A DNA stretch of 11,588 bases from positions 1 to 11,588 of the forward strand of contig CALEZJ010000622.1 of assembly GCA_937927885.1 (NCBI GenBank), in the 5' to 3' direction. The DNA is from an uncultured Paracoccaceae bacterium. GTDB lineage: Bacteria > Pseudomonadota > Alphaproteobacteria > Rhodobacterales > Rhodobacteraceae. Shown one piece after another: positions 1 to 5,606 of the stretch. Within the stretch, counting starts at the first letter, position 1. Each line of letters begins with the position of its first letter. The position numbers were made by a program, and so were the translations under genes. Below the pieces are notes generated by a model, which was given only the letters and a program-made list of their open reading frames with translations, did not search any database and was not told the origin of the DNA.

Positions 1-576
1 GAAATAGGTCTTGCGGATCACCTCCGCCATCGGCAGCGGGTTCTCGTAACGGATCGTGTCGTAGATGGTGCCCTGGCTGGAAAAATTGATTTCGGGCCTT
101 AGGCCGGTCATCGACGAAAGCGAGGCTTGAGGGTCCATGTCGATCACCAGAACCCGGTAACCATGTAACGCGAACCATTGGCTGAGATACGCGGTGGATG
201 TCGTCTTGGCGCTGCCCCCCTTGAACGACACGCAGGAGATGATTTGCAGCGGATCCTGCCCGACACGCCCGCGCAGGTAGAGCGAGGGGTCGCGAGTGGC
301 TCGGGCGAGGGCAAGCCGAATGTCGGCCAGATCCTCGGCGCTGTATAGTCTGCGTCCGCGGTCATCCAGCGGGACATTGGGGATCTTGTCTTCGGCATGC
401 AGCTTGCGCAGGTACCCTGGCGCCAATCCAAGAAACTCGGCGGCCTCGGTCGAGGAAAATGCACGCAAATACTTGCGCGCGTCGGGCGCAAAGTTGCGCT
501 CCATGTGTCGACGAATCGACTCGTGCAGCGTGGATGCATCGCCTTGAAGCTCGGCGAAGACTCGTTCGGTCGTCAT
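1..576 (-). CDS. repA: RepA, ParA-type plasmid partition ATPase (repABC family), 5' part only
   Basis: Reading leftward from ATG 576, 192 codons are open and run off the window; RepA is usually about 400 aa, so roughly half is present. Residues about 41-87 look like a MerR-like helix-turn-helix (SSTEAAEFLGLAPGYLRKLH, then RRLYSAEDLADIR), typical of the N-terminal part of repABC RepA. A deviant Walker A (FKGGSAKTT, residues 118-126) and the ParA motif IDMDPQAS (145-152) follow, then IYDTIRY and VIRKTYF, also seen in RepA proteins. The family segregates low-copy plasmids with RepB and parS and represses its own operon. Start 576 is preferred over an in-frame ATG at 588 because GAGGG lies 5 nt upstream of 576. 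The partners repB and repC would lie beyond the left edge. RepA rather than a chromosomal ParA is inferred from the N-terminal domain. Confidence 0.88.
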   Translation of the reverse strand, partial: MTTERVFAELQGDASTLHESIRRHMERNFAPDARKYLRAFSSTEAAEFLGLAPGYLRKLHAEDKIPNVPLDDRGRRLYSAEDLADIRLALARATRDPSLYLRGRVGQDPLQIISCVSFKGGSAKTTSTAYLSQWFALHGYRVLVIDMDPQASLSSMTGLRPEINFSSQGTIYDTIRYENPLPMAEVIRKTYF

Positions 577-602
577 TCTTGCCCTCATTACCCTCAGTCA
601 GA

Positions 603-637
603 CGTGGTTCAGTCCACGCTCTGCCCGGTTGCCCGGG
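603..637. promoter_or_regulatory. Two short tandem dyads just upstream of repA
   Basis: CGTGG-TTCAGT-CCACG (603-618) is followed 5 bp later by CCCGG-TTGC-CCGGG (624-637). Both arms match perfectly in each. They lie 27-61 bp before the repA start and would form hairpins in its leader, or act as protein-binding sites. Five-base arms can arise by chance in GC-rich DNA. Confidence 0.25.
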
Positions 638-643
638 TCTGTG

Positions 644-680
644 TAGCGCGAAAGACCGAAACTCTCGCCTATTCGCGCTA
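644..680. promoter_or_regulatory. 9 bp perfect inverted repeat, candidate RepA operator or parS
   Basis: TAGCGCGAA (644-652) is matched exactly by TTCGCGCTA (672-680), with a 19 bp spacer and about 28 bp between arm centres. It lies 68-104 bp upstream of the repA start, where the repABC promoter and its autorepression operator are expected. A second dyad, GGTCT (636-640) with AGACC (653-657), overlaps the left arm. Assignment to RepA, RepB or another protein is inference. Confidence 0.4.
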
Positions 681-808
681 TGAGGAAAATGTGCCACTTG
701 GCCATCCCATGCAAGGAGATTTTCCGGGTCATGCGAGCAGGGAACAGCTGTGCAGGGGGGGGCATCCTGTTGGGGTTGTATCTGGCACCAGCGTGTCGCC
801 CGGCGAAA

Positions 809-824
809 CGCAGCAGGCGCTGCG
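809..824. repeat. 16 bp dyad CGCAGC-AGGC-GCTGCG
   Basis: A perfect inverted repeat with 6 bp arms and a 4 bp centre in the non-coding DNA upstream of repA. It could be a hairpin or a partition/recombinase site; no T-run follows, so it is not a terminator. Confidence 0.3.
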
Positions 825-887
825 GGGCCCGGATGCAGAATGCCCTCTCCGACACCTGCCTCGAGATGCGCCAGCAGGATTTCCGGC

Positions 888-899
888 GTGTCCGGACAC
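888..899. repeat. 12 bp perfect palindrome GTGTCCGGACAC, candidate parS-like site
   Basis: An uninterrupted self-complementary 12-mer. Related half-motifs occur nearby: GTGTCG at about 793-798 (+) and CGACAC at about 870-875 (its inverse). Three related motifs in about 110 bp of non-coding DNA beside repA would suit a partition centromere. No sequence match to a known parS was tested. Confidence 0.3.
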
Positions 900-1011
900 A
901 GCAGGGGATGAACCAGCCCACTGTTGCGTAAGTTTGCGGCCTGAAAATCGGCGGTAAAGAGGCTGTGCAACCGGAGGTGGGCCACTGACATGCCCCCCGG
1001 TCGTCCCTTGT

Positions 1012-1039
1012 TTGCAAAGAGAGTCTTCGTGGTTAAAAT
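1012..1039 (+). promoter_or_regulatory. Candidate sigma70-type promoter
   Basis: TTGCAA (1012-1017) and TAAAAT (1034-1039) are separated by 16 bp. They match the -35 consensus at 4 of 6 positions and the -10 consensus at 5 of 6. The predicted start is near 1046. No + strand gene follows, only a terminator-like hairpin at 1075-1103. Confidence 0.35.
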
Positions 1040-1045
1040 AGGTCG

Positions 1046-1103
1046 GCGTCGCTCTGACCGCTTGCCGATGCTCGTGTGGGTCGGTGGCAGCCCACATCTT
1101 TTT
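1046..1103 (+). ncRNA. Candidate small RNA of about 57 nt, opposite strand to repA
   Basis: A promoter-like element (1012-1039) and an intrinsic terminator (1075-1103) frame about 57 nt with no ribosome binding site or ORF of note. The transcript would end in a single hairpin followed by U-rich sequence. repABC plasmids are known to use a short antisense counter-transcribed RNA of similar size and shape, but that one normally lies between repB and repC. The location here, about 500 bp upstream of repA, is different, so the function is unknown. The 5' end is estimated from promoter spacing only. Confidence 0.3.
1075..1103 (+). terminator. Intrinsic terminator-like hairpin with T-run
   Basis: TGTGGG (1075-1080) pairs with CCCACA (1091-1096) across a 10 nt loop, with one more possible G-T pair inside. 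TCTTTTT follows directly (1097-1103). The T-run is present only for + strand transcription. No + strand protein gene ends before it. Confidence 0.45.
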
Positions 1104-1191
1104 AGTGCCAGGGGCGGGGTGACGGATTTCTCGCCTCTGGAAACCCTACGGATTCCTCCTGATAGGGTGGAGTTGCTTGGAACATCTGCCT

Positions 1192-2076
1192 TCAGTCCAG
1201 CAACCCCAGCTTTTTCGCCCGTTCCAGCAGCAACTTGACCGACGATGGCTGCCAGACTGTCCGCCCGCGGGGTGCTCGTTCGCGCATTGCCTCCAGCCGG
1301 TCACAGATGGCATGCAGGGTGATGCCGGGATCCGCGCCCTTGATCGCGGCGACGATGGCGGGCAGGCGGTCGTCGGTTTCGCGTCGGGGAGCGCGGTCCA
1401 ACACCATTTGCGGCAGGAAGCCATTGTTGACATAGGCCTTCACGGCGCGAAGGAGGCGGCTCTGTGTCCAGTGGCGATCCCGGGGCAGGGAGGCATTGAC
1501 GATGCGCAGCACATCCTCCCACGGCATGTCGGGGCGCAGTCGCCGCACATGGGGCACCCAGTCCTGTGCCGCTTCGTTCAGCCGCTCCAGATACCCGTCA
1601 GCCCTTGCCAACCGTACCTTGCGCAACGCGGCCGGGTCACGGGCTCGCAGGCCAGGGTTGCCGCCGACGCGGCCCTTGGACCGCGCACTGGCAAGACCGG
1701 CCTTGGTGCGTTCGCGGATCAAGGCGCGTTCGAACTCGGCCGCGGCACCCAGAACCTGAAGCGTGAACTTTCCCTGCGGCGAGGACGTGTCGATCGGGTC
1801 GGTAAGCGACCGGAAGAAAGCGCCCTTAGCCTCCAGCCGCTCGATCACTTCGAGGAGATGCGAGAGGGACCGCGCCAGACGGTCGATGCGCACCACGAGC
1901 AGCGTATCGCCCTTGCCGATCCGCTCCAGCACCCGCGCCAGCACGGGCCGGGCACGATTTCCGCCCGAGGCCTGCTCCTCGTGGATCTCAACGCAGCCTG
2001 CGGATTTCAGGGCCTGCGACTGGGGCAGGGGGGTCTGATCCTCGGTCGAGACGCGCGCGTAGCCGATCAGGGGCAT
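1192..2076 (-). CDS. Serine recombinase (resolvase/invertase family) with extended C-terminus
   Basis: The 294 aa protein starts GYARVSTEDQ; Ser10 is the expected catalytic nucleophile and Arg8 a catalytic arginine. RIDRLARS (63-70) carries the conserved Asp and Arg residues. GKFTLQVLGAAAEFERALIRERT (about 102-124) forms the long E-helix region, and GRVGGNPGL (136-143) leads into the DNA-binding part. Tn3/gamma-delta resolvases are usually near 185 aa; here about 110 extra residues follow, ending in two helical, Arg-rich blocks that could be additional DNA-binding modules. It most likely resolves plasmid multimers or a transposon cointegrate, or inverts a segment. No transposase gene or clear terminal repeats accompany it, so plasmid housekeeping next to repA is favoured by inference. 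No Shine-Dalgarno precedes ATG 2076; the gene abuts a small ORF (2076-2162) through TGATG, suggesting coupled translation. Confidence 0.85.
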   Translation of the reverse strand: MPLIGYARVSTEDQTPLPQSQALKSAGCVEIHEEQASGGNRARPVLARVLERIGKGDTLLVVRIDRLARSLSHLLEVIERLEAKGAFFRSLTDPIDTSSPQGKFTLQVLGAAAEFERALIRERTKAGLASARSKGRVGGNPGLRARDPAALRKVRLARADGYLERLNEAAQDWVPHVRRLRPDMPWEDVLRIVNASLPRDRHWTQSRLLRAVKAYVNNGFLPQMVLDRAPRRETDDRLPAIVAAIKGADPGITLHAICDRLEAMRERAPRGRTVWQPSSVKLLLERAKKLGLLD

Positions 2077-2162
2077 CAGAGGGGGCCATATACAGTTTCA
2101 TATATCGCTATCAAACGACCGATTGTAGAAGCATGCAATGCTCTTGGGAAGGGGGTGTCCAT
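2076..2162 (-). CDS. Possible 28-codon leader ORF coupled to the recombinase gene
   Basis: ATG 2162 is preceded by AAGGAA (2169-2174 on the opposite strand) at a 6 nt spacing, the best ribosome binding site in this area. It encodes MDTPFPRALHASTIGRLIAI followed by eight residues (YETVYGPL). Its TGA stop overlaps the recombinase ATG by one base (TGATG). The recombinase gene has no Shine-Dalgarno of its own, so a translational-coupling role is plausible. The C-terminal half is mildly hydrophobic; no family is recognised. The same frame is open upstream to ATG 2291 (71 aa) but without a good start signal. It may be fortuitous. Confidence 0.3.
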   Translation of the reverse strand: MDTPFPRALHASTIGRLIAIYETVYGPL

Positions 2163-2454
2163 CAGAAGTTCCTTGGATTTTCCCAGTTCTGGTTCGTCGG
2201 TGCCCCTCGCAGGGATCACCGCGCAGGGGTGGTTAGCATGCTGTCTGGTTCTGCCGCCGGAACTCTCAGGTAGTGCTAAAAATTGTAACATTTAGCGCAT
2301 TACAGACCCTATGGCATTGTCATTCAGCGTTGAATCCAGCTTGTTCGGTTGGGGACATCACAGCCGAAGCCACATGCAGTTCGACCTGACGTTTGCCATC
2401 GACCAGGCTTTTGCTGGGTATGCATTCAGTCTGCCGCCGAAGAGTCTGTCCGCG
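2077..2454. other. Intergenic stretch between recombinase and Rrf2 gene; possible recombination site
   Basis: Apart from the 28-codon ORF, no gene is seen. An AT-rich imperfect dyad (TATA-CAGTTTCA-TATA, 2089-2104) and a short dyad AGCAT-GCA-ATGCT (2130-2142) lie just upstream of the recombinase start. In resolvase systems the res site usually sits there, so these are weak candidates. A second AT-rich patch at about 2275-2300 contains TACAAT on the minus strand (2284-2289), a -10-like hexamer with no good -35. The rest (about 2310-2454) shows nothing I can interpret. Confidence 0.3.
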
Positions 2455-2877
2455 TCAGCGCATGCGAAGGAAACTGGCCGGGGCCAAGGCAATGTCTTGA
2501 AGCGTGTAGCGGTCCAGGACCGACAGGAAAGCCGACAGTGCTTCGTCAAACACGCTGGGAAGGACACAGCTGGGGTAAACAAGGCAAGCGTGCGGATCAT
2601 GCAAGCACTCGACCAGAGCAAAGCCGGGCTCGGTCTCGCGCACAAGCGCGCCGAGGCGAATCTCGCTCGCAGGTCGGTTCAGGGTGAATCCTCCACCGTG
2701 ACCGCGCTCGGTCTGCAGATAGCCCTTGTTGGACAACAGGGTGACGACCTTCTTCAGATGTGCCTGCGAGATGCCATAGGTGATCGCGGCCTCGTGGATC
2801 GTGATCATTTCACCCGGGCGGGCGTTGGACAGGAGCAGCAAACGCAGGGCATAGTCACTGAACGTAGAGAGATTCAT
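2455..2877 (-). CDS. Rrf2-family transcriptional regulator, NsrR-like Fe-S sensor
   Basis: The 140 aa protein begins MNLSTFSDYALRLLLLSNA, a classic Rrf2/NsrR N-terminus. A winged helix-turn-helix follows (ITIHEAAITYGISQAHLKKV, residues 25-44), then the wing LQTERGHGGGFTLNR (54-68). Three cysteines C91, C98 and C104 (C-x6-C-x5-C, VECLHDPHACLVYPSC) match the cluster-binding motif of NsrR, which senses nitric oxide through an Fe-S cluster. ATG 2877 is chosen over the upstream in-frame ATG 2973 because family homology starts there and length fits. It is divergent from the nos operon across 150 bp holding an FNR box and a palindrome, so it probably autoregulates and may control nos genes. An NO-responsive repressor is the likeliest reading; iron- or redox-responsive roles of other Rrf2 proteins are alternatives. 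Confidence 0.85.
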   Translation of the reverse strand: MNLSTFSDYALRLLLLSNARPGEMITIHEAAITYGISQAHLKKVVTLLSNKGYLQTERGHGGGFTLNRPASEIRLGALVRETEPGFALVECLHDPHACLVYPSCVLPSVFDEALSAFLSVLDRYTLQDIALAPASFLRMR

Positions 2878-2947
2878 CGAGCGGGGTCCTGAAACTGGCA
2901 GGTCTTTGCGCGGAGCTGAACTGCGTGAAGGCAGATGCCGCCACCGA

Positions 2948-2960
2948 CAGACAATGTCTG
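2948..2960. promoter_or_regulatory. Perfect 13 bp palindrome, candidate Rrf2 operator
   Basis: CAGACA-A-TGTCTG is a flawless dyad about 71 bp upstream of the Rrf2 gene start and 19 bp from the FNR box. If the FNR box acts at -41.5 toward the regulator, the predicted -10 (about 2951-2956) lies inside this dyad, which suits autorepression. Binding by the neighbouring Rrf2 protein is inference. Confidence 0.45.
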
Positions 2961-2978
2961 CAAACGGAATCATCTGAT

Positions 2979-2992
2979 TTGATCTTGATCAA
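2979..2992. promoter_or_regulatory. FNR/NNR-type box TTGAT-CTTG-ATCAA
   Basis: This is an exact match to the FNR-family consensus TTGAT-N4-ATCAA, in the divergent region between the Rrf2 gene and nosC. It should bind FnrP/FNR (low oxygen) or an NNR/DNR-type NO-responsive relative and activate the nos operon under denitrifying conditions. Its centre (2985.5) is 42 bp before the nosC ATG and about 108 bp before the Rrf2 start codon. A class II position (-41.5) would therefore leave nosC nearly leaderless, but give the regulator a leader of about 67 nt. Confidence 0.85.
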
Positions 2993-3027
2993 GGCTTCAG
3001 TGGTGAGTCCGTGCAAGTCAGGGTCAC

Positions 3028-3396
3028 ATGAAATGTCCCTTTTGCACTCCTACTGTGATGCTGACGGTCCTCGCCCTGATCCTGGGGTCTTGGGCGCAGG
3101 GCTTCGCCCTGTCGAAGCCGCGCGTAAGCGAACTGGTCGCGGTGGTCATCTGTGCCGAAGGGGGCAGCACTGAAATCCTTCTCGATGCCCGTGGCCAGCC
3201 GGTCACAAGTGATGATTGCGTCCACTCCCTGTGCCCGGATTGCCTCCCGGTTCTGTCGCTGAGCGTTGTCGGCGTGCAGGAGCCAATGGCCGATTCCCCC
3301 ATGCCTTACCTTGCGATGATCCCGGCCGCCCTGCCTGTGCTGGTCGGGCGCGCCTATGCCGTGCCGTTCGGGCGCGGTCCCCCAGACCTTGCCTGA
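3028..3396 (+). CDS. nosC: NosC-like small exported Cys/His protein, first gene of nos operon
   Basis: The 122 aa protein has a hydrophobic N-terminus (MLTVLALILGSWAQGFA, residues 11-27) that looks like a signal peptide or membrane anchor. Next come C42 and the cluster DDCVHSLCPDCLP with C64, H66, C69 and C72. A hydrophobic stretch follows (about 92-106). The IC...C-x-H-x2-CPxC pattern resembles the DUF2946 family of unknown function, and a metal (copper?) ligand set is conceivable. A small gene upstream of nosR is known as nosC in Paracoccus; the name here is given by position and general character. ATG 3028 is the first start after an in-frame stop at 3004 and has only a weak AGGG upstream. 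ATG 3058 would drop C3 and C6, keep the signal sequence and leave a longer leader. It ends 19 bp before nosR. Confidence 0.7.
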   Translation: MKCPFCTPTVMLTVLALILGSWAQGFALSKPRVSELVAVVICAEGGSTEILLDARGQPVTSDDCVHSLCPDCLPVLSLSVVGVQEPMADSPMPYLAMIPAALPVLVGRAYAVPFGRGPPDLA

Positions 3397-3415
3397 ACGC
3401 GAAGGAACGACTGCC

Positions 3416-5606
3416 GTGCGCCCCGTCCTCTCTGACTTTGCTGTCCCCACCCGAATCCGGCTTTGGCCGTTGATGCTGGGTCTCGTTCTTGCGCTGTTGA
3501 TCCCGGCTATGGCGGCGGCGCAATCCCCGCACCTTCCGCGCATCATGGTCGAGCACGCGGCCGGCGATCTGGTTCCCGGTGCCACCGGTTACGGCGAGCT
3601 GCGCGCCGACTTGCCGGTTGCGCCGATCCTGCGGGATGGCACGCGGATCGGTTGGGCCTTCATCACTTCAGATTTCGTCGGGACAACCGGCTATTCTGGG
3701 CGCCCGATCCATGTGATGATTGCTCTGGACGATGAGGCGCGGATTATCGGGATCAACCTGATTGATCACCACGAACCCATCGTCCTGATCGGGATTCCGG
3801 AATCGCGGATCCGGGCGCTGATCGCGCAGCATGTCGGTCTCGACCTGGCGGCGGTGGCCGCGGCTGGTGGTACGATCCCGGACCTGAACATCATCTCGGG
3901 CGCGGCGGTTGGGTCTGGGGGGTCTGGGCGAGGTCGCTCCCAGCGGGCCGCGGTTCGTGCCGAATCCTGCGGCCCAGGCTGCCTCGGACTGGTTTACGCT
4001 GGTCGGTGACGGGACTGTCCGGCGGATGACGCTGGACGTGGCCCAGGTCAACGAGGCCTTCGCCGCGCTGGACGACCCGCGGGCCGCGCGCCGAGCGCTG
4101 ACCGAGCCATCCGAGACCGCGTTCATCGATCTTTATGCGGCCATGGTCAGCCACCCGGGCATCGGCGCGGTGCTGCTGGGCGCGGCCGAGGACGCCAACC
4201 TGCGCAGCTGGCTGGCCGAGGGCGACCACGCCATCCTGATTGCCGGGCGGGGGATGTATTCGTTCAAGGGCTCGGGCTATGTGCGCGGCGGGCTGTTCGA
4301 CCGGATCGCGCTGGTGCAGGGCGACGTGTCGATCCGGTTCCGCGACCGCGATCACCGGAGGCTGGGTGAAATCGTCGCCCCCGGTACGCCGTCGCTGTCC
4401 GAAATCGACGTCTTTCGCATTCCAGCCGATGCCGGGTTCGATCCGTCCGAACCTTGGCGGCTGCAATTGTTGGTGCAGCGCGACGTGGCGGCGCTGGAGC
4501 GGGTCTTCACAATTTTCGAACTGGGCTATCAGCTTCCGCGCGCTTTCCTGACCGAAGTTGCGCAGCCGGTTGTCGTCGCCGCTGCCGAGGGTCACGACGC
4601 ACAGGCGGAACGTGCCGCTCAGATGGCCCTGATCGAGCGAATCTGGTGGGATCGCCGCTTCGAGATCGTTGGGCTCGCGGTGATGCTGACGGTGCTGACC
4701 GGTGCCTTCTTCTTTCAGATGTTCCTCACCCGTTCAGCCCGCGCCACCTACTGGTTCCGAATGGGTTTCCTGGCCTTCACCCTGGTCTTTCTGGGCTGGT
4801 ATGCGGCCGCGCAATTGTCGGTGGTCAACCTGTTGGCGCTGGTCGCCAGCTTGCGAGAAGGTTTCAGCTGGCAGGCTTTCATGCTGGATCCGCTGACCTT
4901 CATCCTGTGGTGGGCAGTGGCGGCGGCGCTCATCTTCTGGGGGCGGGGGGCCTATTGCGGCTGGTTGTGCCCGTTTGGAGCCTTGCAGGAGTTAAGCAAC
5001 CAGGCCGCGCGCGCCCTGCGTGTACCCCAGGTTACGCTGCCATGGGGGCTGCACGAGAGACTGTGGCCGGTAAAGTACATCCTCTTTCTGGTGCTGTTCG
5101 CGGCCAGCCTTGCCTCTGTCCCTTGGGCCAGCCAGCTTAACGAGGTTGAACCCTTCAAGACCGCGATCGTGCTCAGATTCGACCGCGCCTGGCCCTTTGT
5201 CGCTTTCGTCGTGGTGTTGTTGGGGATCGGTCTGTTCATCGAGCGGTTCTATTGCCGCTACCTGTGCCCGTTGGGCGCTGCTTTGGCGATCCCCGCCCGC
5301 ATGAGGATGTTCGACTGGCTCAAGCGCTACCGCGAATGCGGCAGCCCCTGCCAGACCTGCGCCAACGAGTGCTTTGTGCAAGCGATTCACCCGACCGGCG
5401 AAATCAACCCCAACGAATGCCTGAACTGCATGAACTGTCAGGTGCTCTACCAGTCAAAGACGAAATGCCCGGTGGTGATACGGCAACTGAAACGGCGCGA
5501 TGCCGTGGCTGCGTCCGGACCGGCCATCCAATCCCGCAACAGCGCAGCGGCAGATCCCGCGCGCGCGAACCATCCCAACCTCAGGAAGGAGACCACCGAT
5601 GTCTGA
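3416..5606 (+). pseudogene. nosR: nosR, membrane flavo-Fe-S protein, disrupted by a frame-breaking deletion
   Basis: NosR supports nosZ expression and feeds electrons or assists maturation for N2O reduction. GTG 3416 (AAGGA 9 nt upstream) opens a frame with a signal/membrane segment (about 3470-3525) and a periplasmic FMN-binding domain up to ISGA (3893-3904). The frame then runs into unrelated sequence and stops at 4007-4009. NosR sequence resumes in the +1 frame at about 3909 (LGLGGLGEVAPSGPRF) and continues intact to TGA 5604-5606. This second part has several membrane helices, two C-x3-CP motifs (Cys codons 4956/4968 and 5253/5265) and two cytoplasmic ferredoxin-type clusters (Cys codons 5337, 5349, 5358, 5370; 5418, 5427, 5436, 5466). 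About 20 codons expected after ISGA, including the Thr of the SGAT flavinylation motif, are absent. The size fits NosR otherwise (about 750 codons if restored). The stop overlaps the nosZ start by 8 bp. An in-frame ATG at 4026, 17 nt after the early stop, could allow weak restart. Confidence 0.88.
3902..3911 (+). other. nosR deletion junction at the flavinylation site
   Basis: Upstream codons end ...ATC TCG GGC GCG (ISGA, to 3904). Four bases (GCGG) follow, then TTG GGT CTG (LGL) of the downstream frame. Intact NosR proteins have a threonine directly after SGA and about 20 residues before the Ala-Leu-x-LGGL stretch. The missing length must be 3n+2 bases, about 59 if 20 codons are absent. The GC-rich sequence at the join (GGGCGCGGCGG) would suit slippage or deletion between short repeats, but no parental sequence is available to prove it. 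Confidence 0.75.

Larger units (their letters stand above)
577..1191. other. 615 bp upstream of repA without a convincing gene; dyad-rich replicon control region
   Basis: No open frame on either strand resembles a known protein, carries a good ribosome binding site or shows domain motifs; the open frames are overlapping and mutually inconsistent. Several perfect inverted repeats are present: 603-618, 624-637, 644-680, 744-751 (ACAGCTGT), 809-824, 888-899 and 1075-1096. A plausible sigma70-like promoter and a terminator also lie on the + strand. In repABC plasmids this position carries the operon promoter, RepA operator and sometimes parS, so a regulatory or partition role is the simplest inference. 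Decayed coding sequence cannot be excluded. Confidence 0.5.

Noticed and set aside
362..991. Minus-strand open frame of 209 codons overlapping repA in another frame
   Set aside because: It overlaps the RepA coding region with clear ParA motifs in a different frame, and has no ribosome site or known domain.
1143..1168. Inverted repeat ACCCTA/TAGGGT downstream of the recombinase as its terminator
   Set aside because: The loop is 14 nt, the stem only 6 bp and no real T-run follows on the minus strand.
1177..2295. Long + strand open frame (372 codons) opposite the recombinase
   Set aside because: It is antisense to a gene with clear catalytic motifs, shows no domain of its own, and reflects GC-rich codon bias.
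1162..2312. ATAGGGT (1162-1168) and ACCCTAT (2306-2312) as terminal repeats of an insertion element around the recombinase
   Set aside because: Only 7 bp match and nothing extends beyond; no target duplication or transposase is seen, so chance is enough.
3356..3418. A nosR start upstream of GTG 3416
   Set aside because: That part overlaps the end of nosC; GTG 3416 has AAGGA 9 nt upstream and gives the expected NosR N-terminus.
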